Assembly: GCA_014381825.1 (NCBI GenBank)
Contig: JACNKX010000081.1
Location: 124,001 to 188,000 of the forward strand
Direction: 5' to 3'
DNA: 64,000 nucleotides
Origin: Planctomycetota bacterium
GTDB taxonomy: Bacteria; Planctomycetota; Planctomycetia; Pirellulales; Pirellulaceae
Numbering within the stretch: the stretch's first letter is position 1; each line of letters begins with the position of its first letter. The translations under genes and the position numbers were made by a program. The notes under the pieces are model-generated. The model did not search any database. It had not been told where the DNA came from and worked only from the letters and a program-made list of their open reading frames with translations. Shown here piece after piece: positions 27,301 to 35,710 of this stretch.

Positions 27301-27403
27301 TCACGGTCGTCAAGTCTTTGCGATCGCGATCTCTGCCGACGGAAAGACCATTGCGTCCGGCGGCCTCGGCGGCGATGTACGCATTTGGTGGAGCGATCTC
27401 TAA
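24374..27403 (+). CDS. Serine/threonine protein kinase with zinc ribbon and WD40 propeller
   Basis: A 1009-residue membrane signalling protein. Residues 4-31 form a zinc-ribbon-like CPSC...CSNC pair. The kinase domain (~57-320) has the Gly loop LLGQGAFGAVWLAEDRSLGR, VALKLPK, the catalytic HRDLKPANIILNSDG, DFG in ITDFGIAKHL, and the GTVSYMSPEQARGS activation segment. One transmembrane helix (LLCGLFLSLTFGLIGTSYFW) lies near 345-370. The C-terminal ~560 residues are WD40-like repeats (for example SHDGQLFASTGNDRVIRIWN, SGGRDRELRIWDVETGDLVA). The topology puts the kinase inside and the propeller outside the cytoplasm, as is common in planctomycetes. Possible sensor of an envelope ligand; substrate unknown. 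Confidence 0.93.
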   Translation: MKACPSCHQPLSQNETQAFGEKDWATHCSNCGEDLSGSEATSAYLSASSQSSSRIANFSLVRLLGQGAFGAVWLAEDRSLGRQVALKLPKTMGKDAKLLHEAQTAARLKHPNIVSIYEVGVDEGQVFIASEYVDGEDLREELANGRPEISRAAKVIATLARAVHHAHEHGVVHRDLKPANIILNSDGEPFITDFGIAKHLAVDETISTDGEVVGTVSYMSPEQARGSTRETDSRSDIYALGVMLFEMLTEFRPFRGNARAVIHQKIYDDAPSPRKLVPTLAKDLETICLKCIEREPGKRYQSGADLADELERFLSNIPIKARPISRSEKAWRWCRRKPAVASLLCGLFLSLTFGLIGTSYFWRQALRSESATRASLYRTHMNLAGKLWHAGDITGLKQTLANYDELAADDDLRTFEWRYYSQLADPFLQAVNHGDVVTDVAASHDGQLFASTGNDRVIRIWNSNTGQLVRTIQPRAGKPGTIMFSPVDDRLASAHKDGTVRLWNPQQHDRTIREFEHGIGLTHAVFSPNGGSLVSAGSNGTVLLWQVGTGEQLADLSQSKGAVRDVRFSPDSRFIAVASQGGNIAIWDRESQTYVQSISAGHEVFSLAFVDAGQTLAAGNYGGSLNYYSVASGELLDTVSVDSGLVGDLEYLPSVNLLAVVTTAHRLHLMNAERRSVKSLATHSLTHGILAHSQDGSTLAVGSGDGSVKLLRVSALERPDVFWQDAHVRDLEFFDDGRQVASCSGDGSVNLWDIQTGTKVELVAPSDREMLALASQPGGSLLAAAGMTREILILDTTLNAEAVSIRVPYSGFSSLCFSADGELLAAGSRSGEIRVYETKNWDEPKFEMIDSDVQIVDLTFSPAKRQFAVAYSNGVVKLIDISMAEAVTASIDLQSAPLSLSFFDSGERLAIGTQSGELQVIETATLRTMQVVKAHSSRINALASFPKGNRLVSGGRDRELRIWDVETGDLVAALAGHGRQVFAIAISADGKTIASGGLGGDVRIWWSDL

Positions 27404-27441
27404 TTGAACGCTAGAGCAGTTTAGGGATAAGCGTCGAGGTC

Positions 27442-27500
27442 GTAGCGGAATTCGTGAGAATTCGGGAAAACGGCATCTGAAGTCTCACAACTTCCGCTAC
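27442..27500. repeat. Nested palindromic element, family D
   Basis: Left arm GTAGCGGAATTCGTGAGA (from 27442) and right arm TCTCACAACTTCCGCTAC (to 27500) are inverted copies. Each is itself a palindrome (GAATTCGTGAGAATTC; GAAGTCTCACAACTTC). Flanking bases GTTTAG and CTAAAC extend the symmetry. It lies in the 115-base gap between the converging kinase and small secreted-protein genes, where it may also act as a bidirectional terminator-like hairpin. Confidence 0.78.
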
Positions 27501-27518
27501 GGATAACGCTAAACGGCA

Positions 27519-27965
27519 CTAAGATGGCGGTGCTGAAGTGTGTGATACTCGTGCTTTGAGTACGGCGCGGTGCAGCAGGAGATAGTTCCCGCCTTTGTAC
27601 TCCGTCACCAGCCCCGATACGCTCCACTTGCGATACGGTGGGTCCAAGTCACCCCCGACACGCTCCAGTGCCAGATTCTCGAGCAATTGAAGCGAGCGCT
27701 TTTCGCCATCAGGATAGAATGCGACCCGGCCCCCCGCATTGCGCAGCTCACCGATCTGATTGACTAGCTTCATTCCTTCTCGAAGTCGCTTTCGTCGTCC
27801 ATCGACACCATCCAACTCCTTGGCATTAGCCGCTCTGCGATCAGCGACCGGCGTCGTCTGCCCGGCTTTATCTCCACGATCAGAGTCGGTGGCGTCGACC
27901 GCATAGCCTAACGTGGCGACGAGACTGAGAACGAAACAGAACTGAATTGTTGATCGGAGTGTCAT
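27519..27965 (-). CDS. Small secreted protein of unknown function
   Basis: A 148-residue protein with a signal peptide (LRSTIQFCFVLSLVATLGYA). ATG 27965 is chosen over the long frame at 28178 because it starts the signal peptide; CAGGAAT upstream is a weak ribosome-binding site. The mature part has a basic, charged linker (DGRRKRLREGMKLVNQIGEL) and a compact strand-rich end (GRVAFYPDGEKRSLQLLENL, then LVTEYKGGNYLLLHRAVLKA). No domain recognised. It is divergent from the secreted protein gene at 28269; the 303-base region between them holds their promoters and I see no further element in it. Confidence 0.68.
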   Translation of the reverse strand: MTLRSTIQFCFVLSLVATLGYAVDATDSDRGDKAGQTTPVADRRAANAKELDGVDGRRKRLREGMKLVNQIGELRNAGGRVAFYPDGEKRSLQLLENLALERVGGDLDPPYRKWSVSGLVTEYKGGNYLLLHRAVLKARVSHTSAPPS

Positions 27966-28268
27966 CGGCAAGATTCCTGTTCGACAGTGATGCGAGCGCT
28001 TTGACAAACATACGGTACGGAAGACGTCATGCTCGCGAAAACGGGCTCTTACGGGGTGTCGCAATATGACAACGTCCGTTGCGTTTGGGCAACTCAAACA
28101 CCCGGTCTGAATCACGCTAATCGCGGCAATTGCTGCCTCGCAAGTCGAGATTCTATAGCCACTTACGAATCGGAGCAATTTGATCGCTCGGCACCTCGGC
28201 CCTCGTTTTGCATACCGTTTGATTGCCGAAGTGCTTTTGATTCGGCGGTTGGCAAACGAGGGAAAATC

Positions 28269-29147
28269 ATGACGGTTGAAACGATCCTACCAAACAAAGC
28301 GATGCTGCTTCTTGTCACCTGCCTGTTGCTACTTTCCCCAAGGAAGAGCCACTCGGATGAAGTTGTCTCGATTCGGCTTGCAGACGGCAGGAAGATGACT
28401 GCCGAAGTTCATCCGCGAACAGACGACGAGCATCTGTGGCTCCGATTCAGTGGTAACCGAACGGTGATTCTTCGCGCGATCGCCTGGGAGCAAATCGCCA
28501 CCGCGACCATGGGTGAAGCCGTCGTCAGCGCGGAACAACTGCGAACGCTGGGCGAGCAGCACAATTCAGCCGACGAGTCAGGCTCTCCCTCCGAAGATTT
28601 CTACTCGCCCCGTCCAAGTCAAGCACAGCAAGCTCGTGAGCTGTTAGGGTTCAGCCGGCGTATCAACGCGGTCGACTTCGATGCACGTATCGCGAACTGG
28701 GATCGCGACGTCGAGTTTGACGGGATCGTCTTGCGGCTGTTGCCGCTCGATGCAGACGGACAGTTGACTCGCGCTCGCGGCACTTTACACGTCGAACTTG
28801 TCGCCGCGCGGCGCCGCGATTTTAATGACGTTCCACGTTCGCGCGGCCAAGTCCCAAGTCAGCTTGATAAATGGTCGGTGTCCGTTTCTGGGGACAAAGT
28901 GACCGAGTCCGGAGTCGTCGTCAAGTTGCCGTTTAAGACGAATCACCCGGAGTTCGATACAACTTGGGCCGCACACGGATTAGTTCACGTGCGATTCGTC
29001 GTTCCTGGCCACGGTGTCTTTGAGCACTCATTTGACGGATTACGAGTGCGTCCCTTTGCGCCGTTGCGAGACGAGATGGAGCGGAACAGCGGTCAGCGAT
29101 TCTTGCCAACAGAGCGGACGGGCGTCGGCAAAAGAATCCAACAGTGA
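28269..29147 (+). CDS. Secreted protein of unknown function
   Basis: A 292-residue protein with an N-terminal signal (AMLLLVTCLLLLSPRKSHS). ATG 28269 follows GAGGG; the frame upstream to 28029 is non-conserved-looking. The first part after the signal (SIRLADGRKMTAEVHPRTDD and LWLRFSGNRTVILRAIAWEQ) looks like a small beta domain of a kind found in other planctomycete envelope proteins. The second part (DRDVEFDGIVLRLLPLDADG through HVRFVVPGHGVFEHSFDGLR) forms another beta-rich domain. No catalytic motif. Possible structural envelope protein; function unknown. Confidence 0.72.
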   Translation: MTVETILPNKAMLLLVTCLLLLSPRKSHSDEVVSIRLADGRKMTAEVHPRTDDEHLWLRFSGNRTVILRAIAWEQIATATMGEAVVSAEQLRTLGEQHNSADESGSPSEDFYSPRPSQAQQARELLGFSRRINAVDFDARIANWDRDVEFDGIVLRLLPLDADGQLTRARGTLHVELVAARRRDFNDVPRSRGQVPSQLDKWSVSVSGDKVTESGVVVKLPFKTNHPEFDTTWAAHGLVHVRFVVPGHGVFEHSFDGLRVRPFAPLRDEMERNSGQRFLPTERTGVGKRIQQ

Positions 29148-29181
29148 ACCTGGAGTGGCCTTCGGGCCGACCGCATCTTCG

Positions 29182-29475
29182 TCACCCTGGGCGCCGCATT
29201 CCCAGACTTTGGACGACAAGTACGCCGCCGATCGAGATCAGCGACCATCCGATCCATTTCGGTGGGCGGACGGTTTTCTTTATCGTGGCGGGATTCGCCT
29301 GGCCAAAAATCGCCGCCAGGGGACTTTGCGTGACGACGGTTTCTTTCTTGAAGCGCTTTGCGAGAAACTTCGTCGTGTCTTCGGTCAACTGGAACGAATC
29401 GACATATCGGAATTGAAGTCCTAGCAATAAGACGATCAGGCCGATTCCAAAGTAGTGATTTCGATTCAATTCCAT
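29182..29475 (-). CDS. Small two-helix membrane protein
   Basis: A 97-residue protein with an excellent ribosome-binding site (GCAGGAGGT) before ATG 29475; the upstream frame to 29565 is therefore set aside. Two transmembrane helices are visible: FGIGLIVLLLGLQF near the start and WIGWSLISIGGVLVVQSLGM near the end, with a basic loop containing KFLAKRFKKETVVTQ between them. No family recognised. The 323 bases between it and the acyltransferase gene at 29799 are intergenic with no recognised element; the forward frame open there (from 29712) lacks a ribosome-binding site. Confidence 0.72.
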   Translation of the reverse strand: MELNRNHYFGIGLIVLLLGLQFRYVDSFQLTEDTTKFLAKRFKKETVVTQSPLAAIFGQANPATIKKTVRPPKWIGWSLISIGGVLVVQSLGMRRPG

Positions 29476-29798
29476 CTCCGACCTCCTGCGACTTGGCCGC
29501 GTGTCTTCCGGCGTGGCTGCGGTCGAGTCTGTGAGCCCGTCAATTGTCCACACAGAACTCTCCACCAGATCTTCTGCCTTTTCGGTTATCGAACTGCGCC
29601 CGGGACGACTTTACTCGTCCGTTGCTCGCATGGATTCTGTCGGTTACCGGGGAGATGCGGACGCGAGGAAGATGTTCTTGAGCCATTTCGTTAGAACCCG
29701 ACAAACAGGACGTGGAATTTCTTCCAGTTGACGCAAACCGCTCGGTTCGCGACAACTCATTCACGAAATACTCATTCTTCCCTCGCAGCCGGTGGATT

Positions 29799-32700
29799 AT
29801 GGCTTCCGAAGACAACGCGGCTCAAGAACGCGACGCATTGCATCCATACCAGCAAGGCAGTCTGCGGAACTCCAGCTTCATCGGGCTGCTTTTGACCCAG
29901 TTGCTGACTGCGACGAATGACAACGTATTTCGCTGGCTAGTGATCGGCATCGGCAAGGATTACTACGCTGACAACGTCAGCGGCGTCCTGACAGCTGGCT
30001 CCGCGTGTTTTCTGCTCCCGTACTTATTGCTTGCCGCTCCGGCAGGTTATCTCGCCGATCGCTTCAGCAAGCGCACGGTAATCGTCGCCTGCAAAGTTGC
30101 AGAAGTCGTGATCATGTCGTTGGGTATTGGAGCGATCTTGCTTGGTGTGCCAGTGCTGCTGTTCGTTGTCGTGGCCATGATGGGAGCCCAGAGCGCGCTA
30201 TTTTCTCCATCGAAGCTGGGCAGTATTCCGGAGATGTTAAAGCCGGAGAAGATCTCGGCAGCAAATGGAGCGATTGGGCTGACAACCGTCATTTCGACCG
30301 TGGTTGGAACTGTTGTCGGACTGATGCTGAGCGACGTAACCGGCGACAAGGGGCAAGAAGGTTGGTGGCTTTCAGCGGTCGTATTGATCGGGATCGCAGC
30401 GGTGGGCTGGCTATTCAGTTTGCTGATCGCTCGCCTGCCCGCGGCAAATCCCACACGTCGAGTTCCGTGGGACGCACCACAGCAAACATTTCGCGACTTG
30501 AAAGTCCTGGCCTCGGATCGAGCGATGCTCCGCGTCGCCCTTGGGCTGACGTTTTTCTGGTCACTCGGTCTTCTTGCGAACTTGAATATCGATCAGTTTG
30601 CGATGGAGGGCGGAGCGTTGCGAGAGTCCGACAAGGCACCACTGATGATCGGCCTTGTCTTTGGAATCGGGTTTGGCAGCGTCTTGGCCGGCATCTGGTC
30701 AGGTGGACGGGTCGAGCTGGGAATCGTTCCGCTTGGTGCTGCTGGTATCGCGATCAGTTCGATGTTGCTGTTCACCGTACAAGGAACAATTATCACCCCG
30801 ACGGAATCAGTCACCGTCGGATTCATCTTCGCGTGCCTTTTCTTAACGGCTCTCGGATTCAGTGCTGGCTTATTTGATATTCCACTAAGCTCCTATATTC
30901 AACATCACAGTCCTCCCGAACGCCGTGGAGCGATTCTCGCCGCCAGTAACTTTCTGACATTCAGTGGCATGTTGGCGATGTCGTTTCTCTACTTGGGCAT
31001 GAGAATGCCAATGGCCGGTGGCGAGCCACTACTCTCGGCACCGCAAATCTTTCTTGTCGGCGGAATCATGACGCTGCCAGTCTTCTTCTATATCCTGTGC
31101 CTGATTCCGCAAGCTTCGATTCGCTTCCTGGTCTGGTTGCTTAGCCGCACAATCTATCGTGTTCAAGTCGTCGGGCGCGACAACTTGCCTGAATCCGGCG
31201 GCGCACTGCTCGTTCCGAATCACGTCTCGTGGATCGACGCAGTGATGCTATTGATGACAAGTTCGCGGCCGATCCGCATCATTGCTTTCGCGGGTAATTT
31301 TGACAGCCGATTGATGCGATGGTGGGCCAAATTGTGGGGCGGGATACTAATGGGTGACAACCCAAAGGCGATCATTCGAGCGTTGCGAACCGCGACAGAG
31401 GCGTTAAACAATGGCGAACTTGTCTGCATCTTCCCCGAAGGCGCGATTACGCGAACCGGCCAGCTTCAAGCCTTCAAGCCCGGCATGATGAAGATCTTGA
31501 AAGGGACCGACGCGCCGGTGATCCCAGTCTATCTCGACGGCTTATGGGGGAGTGTATTTAGCTTTGATCGTGGTAGATTCTTTTGGAAGTGGCCGCAACG
31601 TTGGCCGTATCCGATTTCCATTCATTTTGGCAATGCGATCTCCGATCCAAATGATGTGCATCACATCCGTCGGGTCGTTCAGGACTTGGGAGCAAAGGCT
31701 GTGCGAGAGCGTTCAGAGAGTACTGCGGCATTAGTTGCGACGTTTATTCGTAAATGCAAGAAACGTTGCTGCAAGGTGAAAGCCGCCGACTCGATGAGCG
31801 GCGAGCTTACCGGCGCGCAACTCCTGACTCGCACGCTCGTACTGCGTCGACTACTGAGACGCCACGTGCTAGGCGAAGATGAACAACACGTTGGGCTGTT
31901 ACTACCGCCATCGCTGGGCGGGGTTATCGCCAATATGGCGTTAACGGTCGATCGTCGGGTCACTGTGAATCTTAACTACACGGTGTCCTCCGACGTGTTA
32001 AACGCATGTATCAAGCACGCAGGCATCAAGCACGTGCTGACCAGCCGCAAGTTCATGGATAAGATGAACTTCGACCTCGATGTGGACGTCGTCTATCTCG
32101 AAGACTTCAAGGACAAACCAACGACCGGCGATAAGCTTTGCTCGGCCCTCGCCGCCTACTTGGTGCCTGCCAGTCTGCTGGCCAGATCGCTTGGTGCGCA
32201 CAAGACGAAGGGTGGCGATGTGCTAACCGTCATCTTTACGTCGGGATCGACTGGAACGCCAAAGGGAGTGATGTTGACACACGCCAACCTCGCTTCCCAG
32301 ATCGATGCGATCGAGCAAGTCGCGAGTCTCACGGAGCGTGACGTTCTGATCGGAACTCTTCCATTTTTTCACTCGCTCGGTTTCACTGGCACGTTGTGGG
32401 CGGTGATGACACTTGACCTCAAAGCAGCGTATCACTTCACCCCATTGGATGCGAAACAGGTCGGCAAGTTGTGTAAGAAGCACCATGGTACTCTGCTGCT
32501 GACAACGCCGACGTTCTTGCGAAGTTACTTGCGCCGCTGCGATCCCGACGAGTTATCGACGCTCGAAGTCGTTGTTGCTGGAGCCGAGAAGCTGCCGACG
32601 GATGTTTGCGACAAATTCGAAGAGCGATTTGGCGTGCGACCCGTCGAAGGATATGGCACGACCGAGCTGTCACCCTTGGTTTCAGTCAACGTCCCTCCCA

Positions 32701-33305
32701 GCCGATCGTCAGGCATCGTCACCGATTGTAAGGAAGGAACCGTTGGCCAACCTGTTCCGGGAGTGAGCGCCAAGATTGTCGACCTCGACAGCGGCGAGGA
32801 ATTGAGTTCCAAAGAACGCGGCATGTTGTTGATCACGGGCCCTAATGTCATGAAGGGATATCTGGGACGCGATGATTTGACCGAGGAAGTCATTAAAGAC
32901 GGTTGGTACGTGACGGGCGACGTCGCGATGATCGACGAGGAAGGTTTCATTCAGATAACTGGTCGCGAAAGCCGCTTCTCGAAGATCGGTGGCGAGATGG
33001 TACCTCACATCCTGATCGAGGAAGTATTGAACGAATTGCTCAACGCCGACGAGGAACTTCTCGCGGCAGTGACCGCAGTGCCAGACGCCAAGAAGGGCGA
33101 GCGATTGATTGTCATTCACACTCAGATCGAGCGATCGATTGACGACTTGCGGAAGGGTTTGTCCGAGCGCGGCTTACCCAACATCTTCATTCCGTCCGCC
33201 GACAGCTTCTACCAGGCCGAGTCGTTGCCAGTTCTTGGCACGGGAAAACTTGACCTAAAAGGAATCAAACAGCTCGCAACGGAGAAGTTTGGTCCATCCG
33301 AATAG
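29799..33305 (+). CDS. aas: MFS-acyltransferase-acyl ligase fusion (Aas-like)
   Basis: A 1168-residue three-part membrane protein. (1) An LplT/MFS-like transporter, ~12 helices, residues 1-430, with RNSSFIGLLLTQLLTATNDN at its start. (2) A PlsC-type glycerophospholipid acyltransferase, ~440-640, with the HX4D motif NHVSWIDAVMLL and FPEGAITRTGQLQAF. (3) An AMP-forming acyl-ACP/CoA ligase, ~670-1168, with VIFTSGSTGTPKGVMLTHAN and GYGTTELSPLVSVN. The known parallel, Aas with LplT, recycles lysophospholipids by import, activation of a fatty acid and re-acylation. ATG 29799 is taken because the MFS helices start soon after; the frame extends to 29712. Confidence 0.92.
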   Translation: MASEDNAAQERDALHPYQQGSLRNSSFIGLLLTQLLTATNDNVFRWLVIGIGKDYYADNVSGVLTAGSACFLLPYLLLAAPAGYLADRFSKRTVIVACKVAEVVIMSLGIGAILLGVPVLLFVVVAMMGAQSALFSPSKLGSIPEMLKPEKISAANGAIGLTTVISTVVGTVVGLMLSDVTGDKGQEGWWLSAVVLIGIAAVGWLFSLLIARLPAANPTRRVPWDAPQQTFRDLKVLASDRAMLRVALGLTFFWSLGLLANLNIDQFAMEGGALRESDKAPLMIGLVFGIGFGSVLAGIWSGGRVELGIVPLGAAGIAISSMLLFTVQGTIITPTESVTVGFIFACLFLTALGFSAGLFDIPLSSYIQHHSPPERRGAILAASNFLTFSGMLAMSFLYLGMRMPMAGGEPLLSAPQIFLVGGIMTLPVFFYILCLIPQASIRFLVWLLSRTIYRVQVVGRDNLPESGGALLVPNHVSWIDAVMLLMTSSRPIRIIAFAGNFDSRLMRWWAKLWGGILMGDNPKAIIRALRTATEALNNGELVCIFPEGAITRTGQLQAFKPGMMKILKGTDAPVIPVYLDGLWGSVFSFDRGRFFWKWPQRWPYPISIHFGNAISDPNDVHHIRRVVQDLGAKAVRERSESTAALVATFIRKCKKRCCKVKAADSMSGELTGAQLLTRTLVLRRLLRRHVLGEDEQHVGLLLPPSLGGVIANMALTVDRRVTVNLNYTVSSDVLNACIKHAGIKHVLTSRKFMDKMNFDLDVDVVYLEDFKDKPTTGDKLCSALAAYLVPASLLARSLGAHKTKGGDVLTVIFTSGSTGTPKGVMLTHANLASQIDAIEQVASLTERDVLIGTLPFFHSLGFTGTLWAVMTLDLKAAYHFTPLDAKQVGKLCKKHHGTLLLTTPTFLRSYLRRCDPDELSTLEVVVAGAEKLPTDVCDKFEERFGVRPVEGYGTTELSPLVSVNVPPSRSSGIVTDCKEGTVGQPVPGVSAKIVDLDSGEELSSKERGMLLITGPNVMKGYLGRDDLTEEVIKDGWYVTGDVAMIDEEGFIQITGRESRFSKIGGEMVPHILIEEVLNELLNADEELLAAVTAVPDAKKGERLIVIHTQIERSIDDLRKGLSERGLPNIFIPSADSFYQAESLPVLGTGKLDLKGIKQLATEKFGPSE

Positions 33306-33389
33306 AAATCGAACGGAAATATTGACTTGAGTTTTGAGATCCCGATAGAATGCATTTGGCTTCAGGGGCATCTGAAGCGGAGTTGGCTG

Positions 33390-34214
33390 ATGAAACGTGA
33401 ACAGCTACTTGTAACCTCCGTGGTCTTCCTCGCGACACTCGGCAGTGCGTTGTTGGCCGAGGCGCAACAAGTTTACACCACCGTGCCGCTAGTCACTTCG
33501 CGTGACAGCTACTACGAGAGCTTCGGGACGGACTGGGGATTCAGCCATCGCGGTCGAAACGGCTACATGTTTTTCAATCGCGGTGGTGCCAACACGGGGA
33601 TTCCGGCTTTCGGAGGTTTCGATCCCAATGGAGCCGCTCGCTTTGGGCTCGGTTCTCGAGGGCGGAACGGCAGCTTCTACTTCAACGCGTGGGGTGCGCA
33701 AGGTAGCAATCGAAGCATCACATCGTCGGCTCCGAGTCTCATGCTTCAGAATGGCACGAGCGGTTTCGTTCAGGACCTTTCCGTGCGACCGTTCGTAACG
33801 GGTCTGATTCCAGTCGTCGGCAGCGGCGCGGTAAGCCCAGTCGCGGAGCGGATTGAGCGTCTGCGCCAGGAAGCTGCTGCTGCCAGTCCGAACTTGCAGC
33901 CCACCGACGCCGAGTTGCTTCTGCGTGCAAGCGACAAGCAGAACTCTGCAAACCGTCGTCCCGCTGCAGCACCAGCGTCTAGCCGCAGCTCTGCCGAACG
34001 AGGAGACCTCAGTCTCGCAGAGATTCGTCGCCAACAGGCTGCCAAGACGAGTCCTGATCCTAACGTCGAACTCAATTCGTTGATCGAAACGGCGCAGCTG
34101 GCGGAAGCGAGCGGACGGCTAGGTGCGGCGCGGATTCGTTATCAGCAAGCCGCCGGGAAAGCCTCCGGTGAACTCAAACGCGCATTACTTGCAAAGAGCG
34201 AAAGCTTGCGTTAG
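33390..34214 (+). CDS. Secreted protein of unknown function
   Basis: A 274-residue secreted protein with the signal peptide LLVTSVVFLATLGSALLAEA. ATG 33390 is chosen; the frame extends to 33327. The mature N-terminal half is rich in Gly, Asn, Phe and Tyr with imperfect repeats (GRNGYMFFNRGGANTG and GRNGSFYFNAWGAQG), typical of surface beta structures. The C-terminal ~50 residues are helical and TPR-like (NSLIETAQLAEASGRLGAAR, IRYQQAAGKASGELKRALLA). Gly-rich repeats and a helical tail suggest an envelope structural role; that is inference. It follows the acyltransferase by 84 bases. Confidence 0.72.
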   Translation: MKREQLLVTSVVFLATLGSALLAEAQQVYTTVPLVTSRDSYYESFGTDWGFSHRGRNGYMFFNRGGANTGIPAFGGFDPNGAARFGLGSRGRNGSFYFNAWGAQGSNRSITSSAPSLMLQNGTSGFVQDLSVRPFVTGLIPVVGSGAVSPVAERIERLRQEAAAASPNLQPTDAELLLRASDKQNSANRRPAAAPASSRSSAERGDLSLAEIRRQQAAKTSPDPNVELNSLIETAQLAEASGRLGAARIRYQQAAGKASGELKRALLAKSESLR

Positions 34215-34227
34215 GTACTTGCCGCCT

Positions 34228-35703
34228 CTAGGCGAGAATCTCGCGAACGATTCGCGGCTTTGTCACACCGGTCAAGCGTTCTTTCAATCCGTTCCGCTCG
34301 ACAAACAATTCTTCGTGATGAAGCCCAAGTAGGTGGAGAATTGTCGCGTGCCAATCTTCGATGCTCACGCGATCTTCGACGGCCGCAAACCCAAGCTCGT
34401 CCGTGCTGCCAAGGACGAATCCGCTCTTCACACCACCTCCGGCCATCCACGTGCAGATCGCATTTTTGTTGTGATCACGACCGGCTTTCGCTGGGTCTTT
34501 GTCGGCAGGCAGCTGCGAAATCGGCAGTCGCCCCATTTCGCCGCCCCAGAGGACAAGTGTATCGTCGAGCAAACCGCGTCGCGTTAGGTCCTCTAACAAT
34601 GCGGCAACCGGCTTGTCCGTTTTGCGGCAGGCGTCTCGCAATGCCGTGCCGATATTGCTGTGATTGTCCCATATCTGACTGTTAATGAACAACTGAACGA
34701 ATCGCACTCCGCGTTCGATCAACCGCCGAGCAACCAAACAGCGTCGACCGTAGGACTCGGTCGTCGGGTCGTCGATGCCATACATGGCCAACGTGGCAGC
34801 CGTCTCTTGAGTCAGGTCAAGTGCGTCGCTCGCCTCGAGTTGCATTCGCGCGGCAAGTTCGTACGTCGCGATGCGCGCTCCGAGCTGGCGCTGGCCTGGA
34901 CGCGAGCGTTGATGAATGCGGTCCAGCCGCGCAATCAGATCGCGTTCTAGAAGCGTAACCGATTCCGGTTCGTCAAAACCCGGCTTCAGATTCAGCACAG
35001 GTGATCCGGTCGCTCGAAACCGGGTGCCCTGATAGACCGGAGGAAGATAGCCAGACGTCCAGTTATCGATCCCGTTCACGGGCAATCCATTCGGATCGTC
35101 AAGGACGACATACGCCGGAAGATTCTGATTCTCGCTGCCCAGTCCATACGTGACCCAAGCACCAATTGATGGCCGACCGATGAACTCGCTACCCGAATGA
35201 ACTTTGTATAGCGCTGGTTCATGTGTCAGGTTCGTCGTGTGCATCGATCGAATCATCGTTACTTTGTCGACCTGATTCGCGAAATGCGGCATGACATCGG
35301 AAACCCACATACCACTCTCGCCATGTTGTGCGAACTTGAAAGGGCATCTCATTAACGCGCCAGCAGCCTCAGGAAACTCAACTTCGCCAGCAATCTCTTT
35401 GAAGTAATCCTCGCCATGGCGTTTTTTCAGTTCAGCTTTAGGATCGAATAGATCCATCTGGCTTGGTCCGCCGTTCATAAATAAATGAATAACGGACTTT
35501 GCCGTCGACTCGTGGTGAGATTCTCGCGGTGCTGTGCCAAAGATGTCACGCGGCGGTTCTGACACTGCAGCAATACCATCCGCTCCGACAAGATGCATGA
35601 GCGCGGACGCGTAGAGTCCCGTTCCAACTTGTCGAAACAAGCTGCGTCGATCCAGCGATTGCTGCTGCGGCACGACGTCGTTGGTAATTACTTGCTTGTT
35701 CAT
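34228..35703 (-). CDS. DUF1501 family protein
   Basis: A 491-residue DUF1501 protein, paired with the PSD1 gene upstream (stop and start 7 bases apart). N-terminus SLDRRSLFRQVGTGLYASAL is a twin-arginine-like leader. Landmarks: HLFMNGGPSQMDLFDPKAEL, GMWVSDVMPHFANQVD, HTTNLTHEPALYKVHSGSEF, the WGGEMGRLPISQ motif, GRDHNKNAICTWMAGGG and DWHATILHLLGLHHEELFVE. It shares the motif order of the gene at 1261-2685, showing that PSD1-DUF1501 pairs recur in this genome. Presumed exported; catalytic activity is unknown. Confidence 0.93.
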   Translation of the reverse strand: MNKQVITNDVVPQQQSLDRRSLFRQVGTGLYASALMHLVGADGIAAVSEPPRDIFGTAPRESHHESTAKSVIHLFMNGGPSQMDLFDPKAELKKRHGEDYFKEIAGEVEFPEAAGALMRCPFKFAQHGESGMWVSDVMPHFANQVDKVTMIRSMHTTNLTHEPALYKVHSGSEFIGRPSIGAWVTYGLGSENQNLPAYVVLDDPNGLPVNGIDNWTSGYLPPVYQGTRFRATGSPVLNLKPGFDEPESVTLLERDLIARLDRIHQRSRPGQRQLGARIATYELAARMQLEASDALDLTQETAATLAMYGIDDPTTESYGRRCLVARRLIERGVRFVQLFINSQIWDNHSNIGTALRDACRKTDKPVAALLEDLTRRGLLDDTLVLWGGEMGRLPISQLPADKDPAKAGRDHNKNAICTWMAGGGVKSGFVLGSTDELGFAAVEDRVSIEDWHATILHLLGLHHEELFVERNGLKERLTGVTKPRIVREILA

Positions 35704-35710
35704 CAGTCGT

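Noticed and set aside
30005-30877. A 290-codon plus-strand frame inside the MFS part of the Aas-like gene
   Set aside because: It lies in another frame of a well-supported gene and has Arg/Trp/Cys-rich shadow composition.
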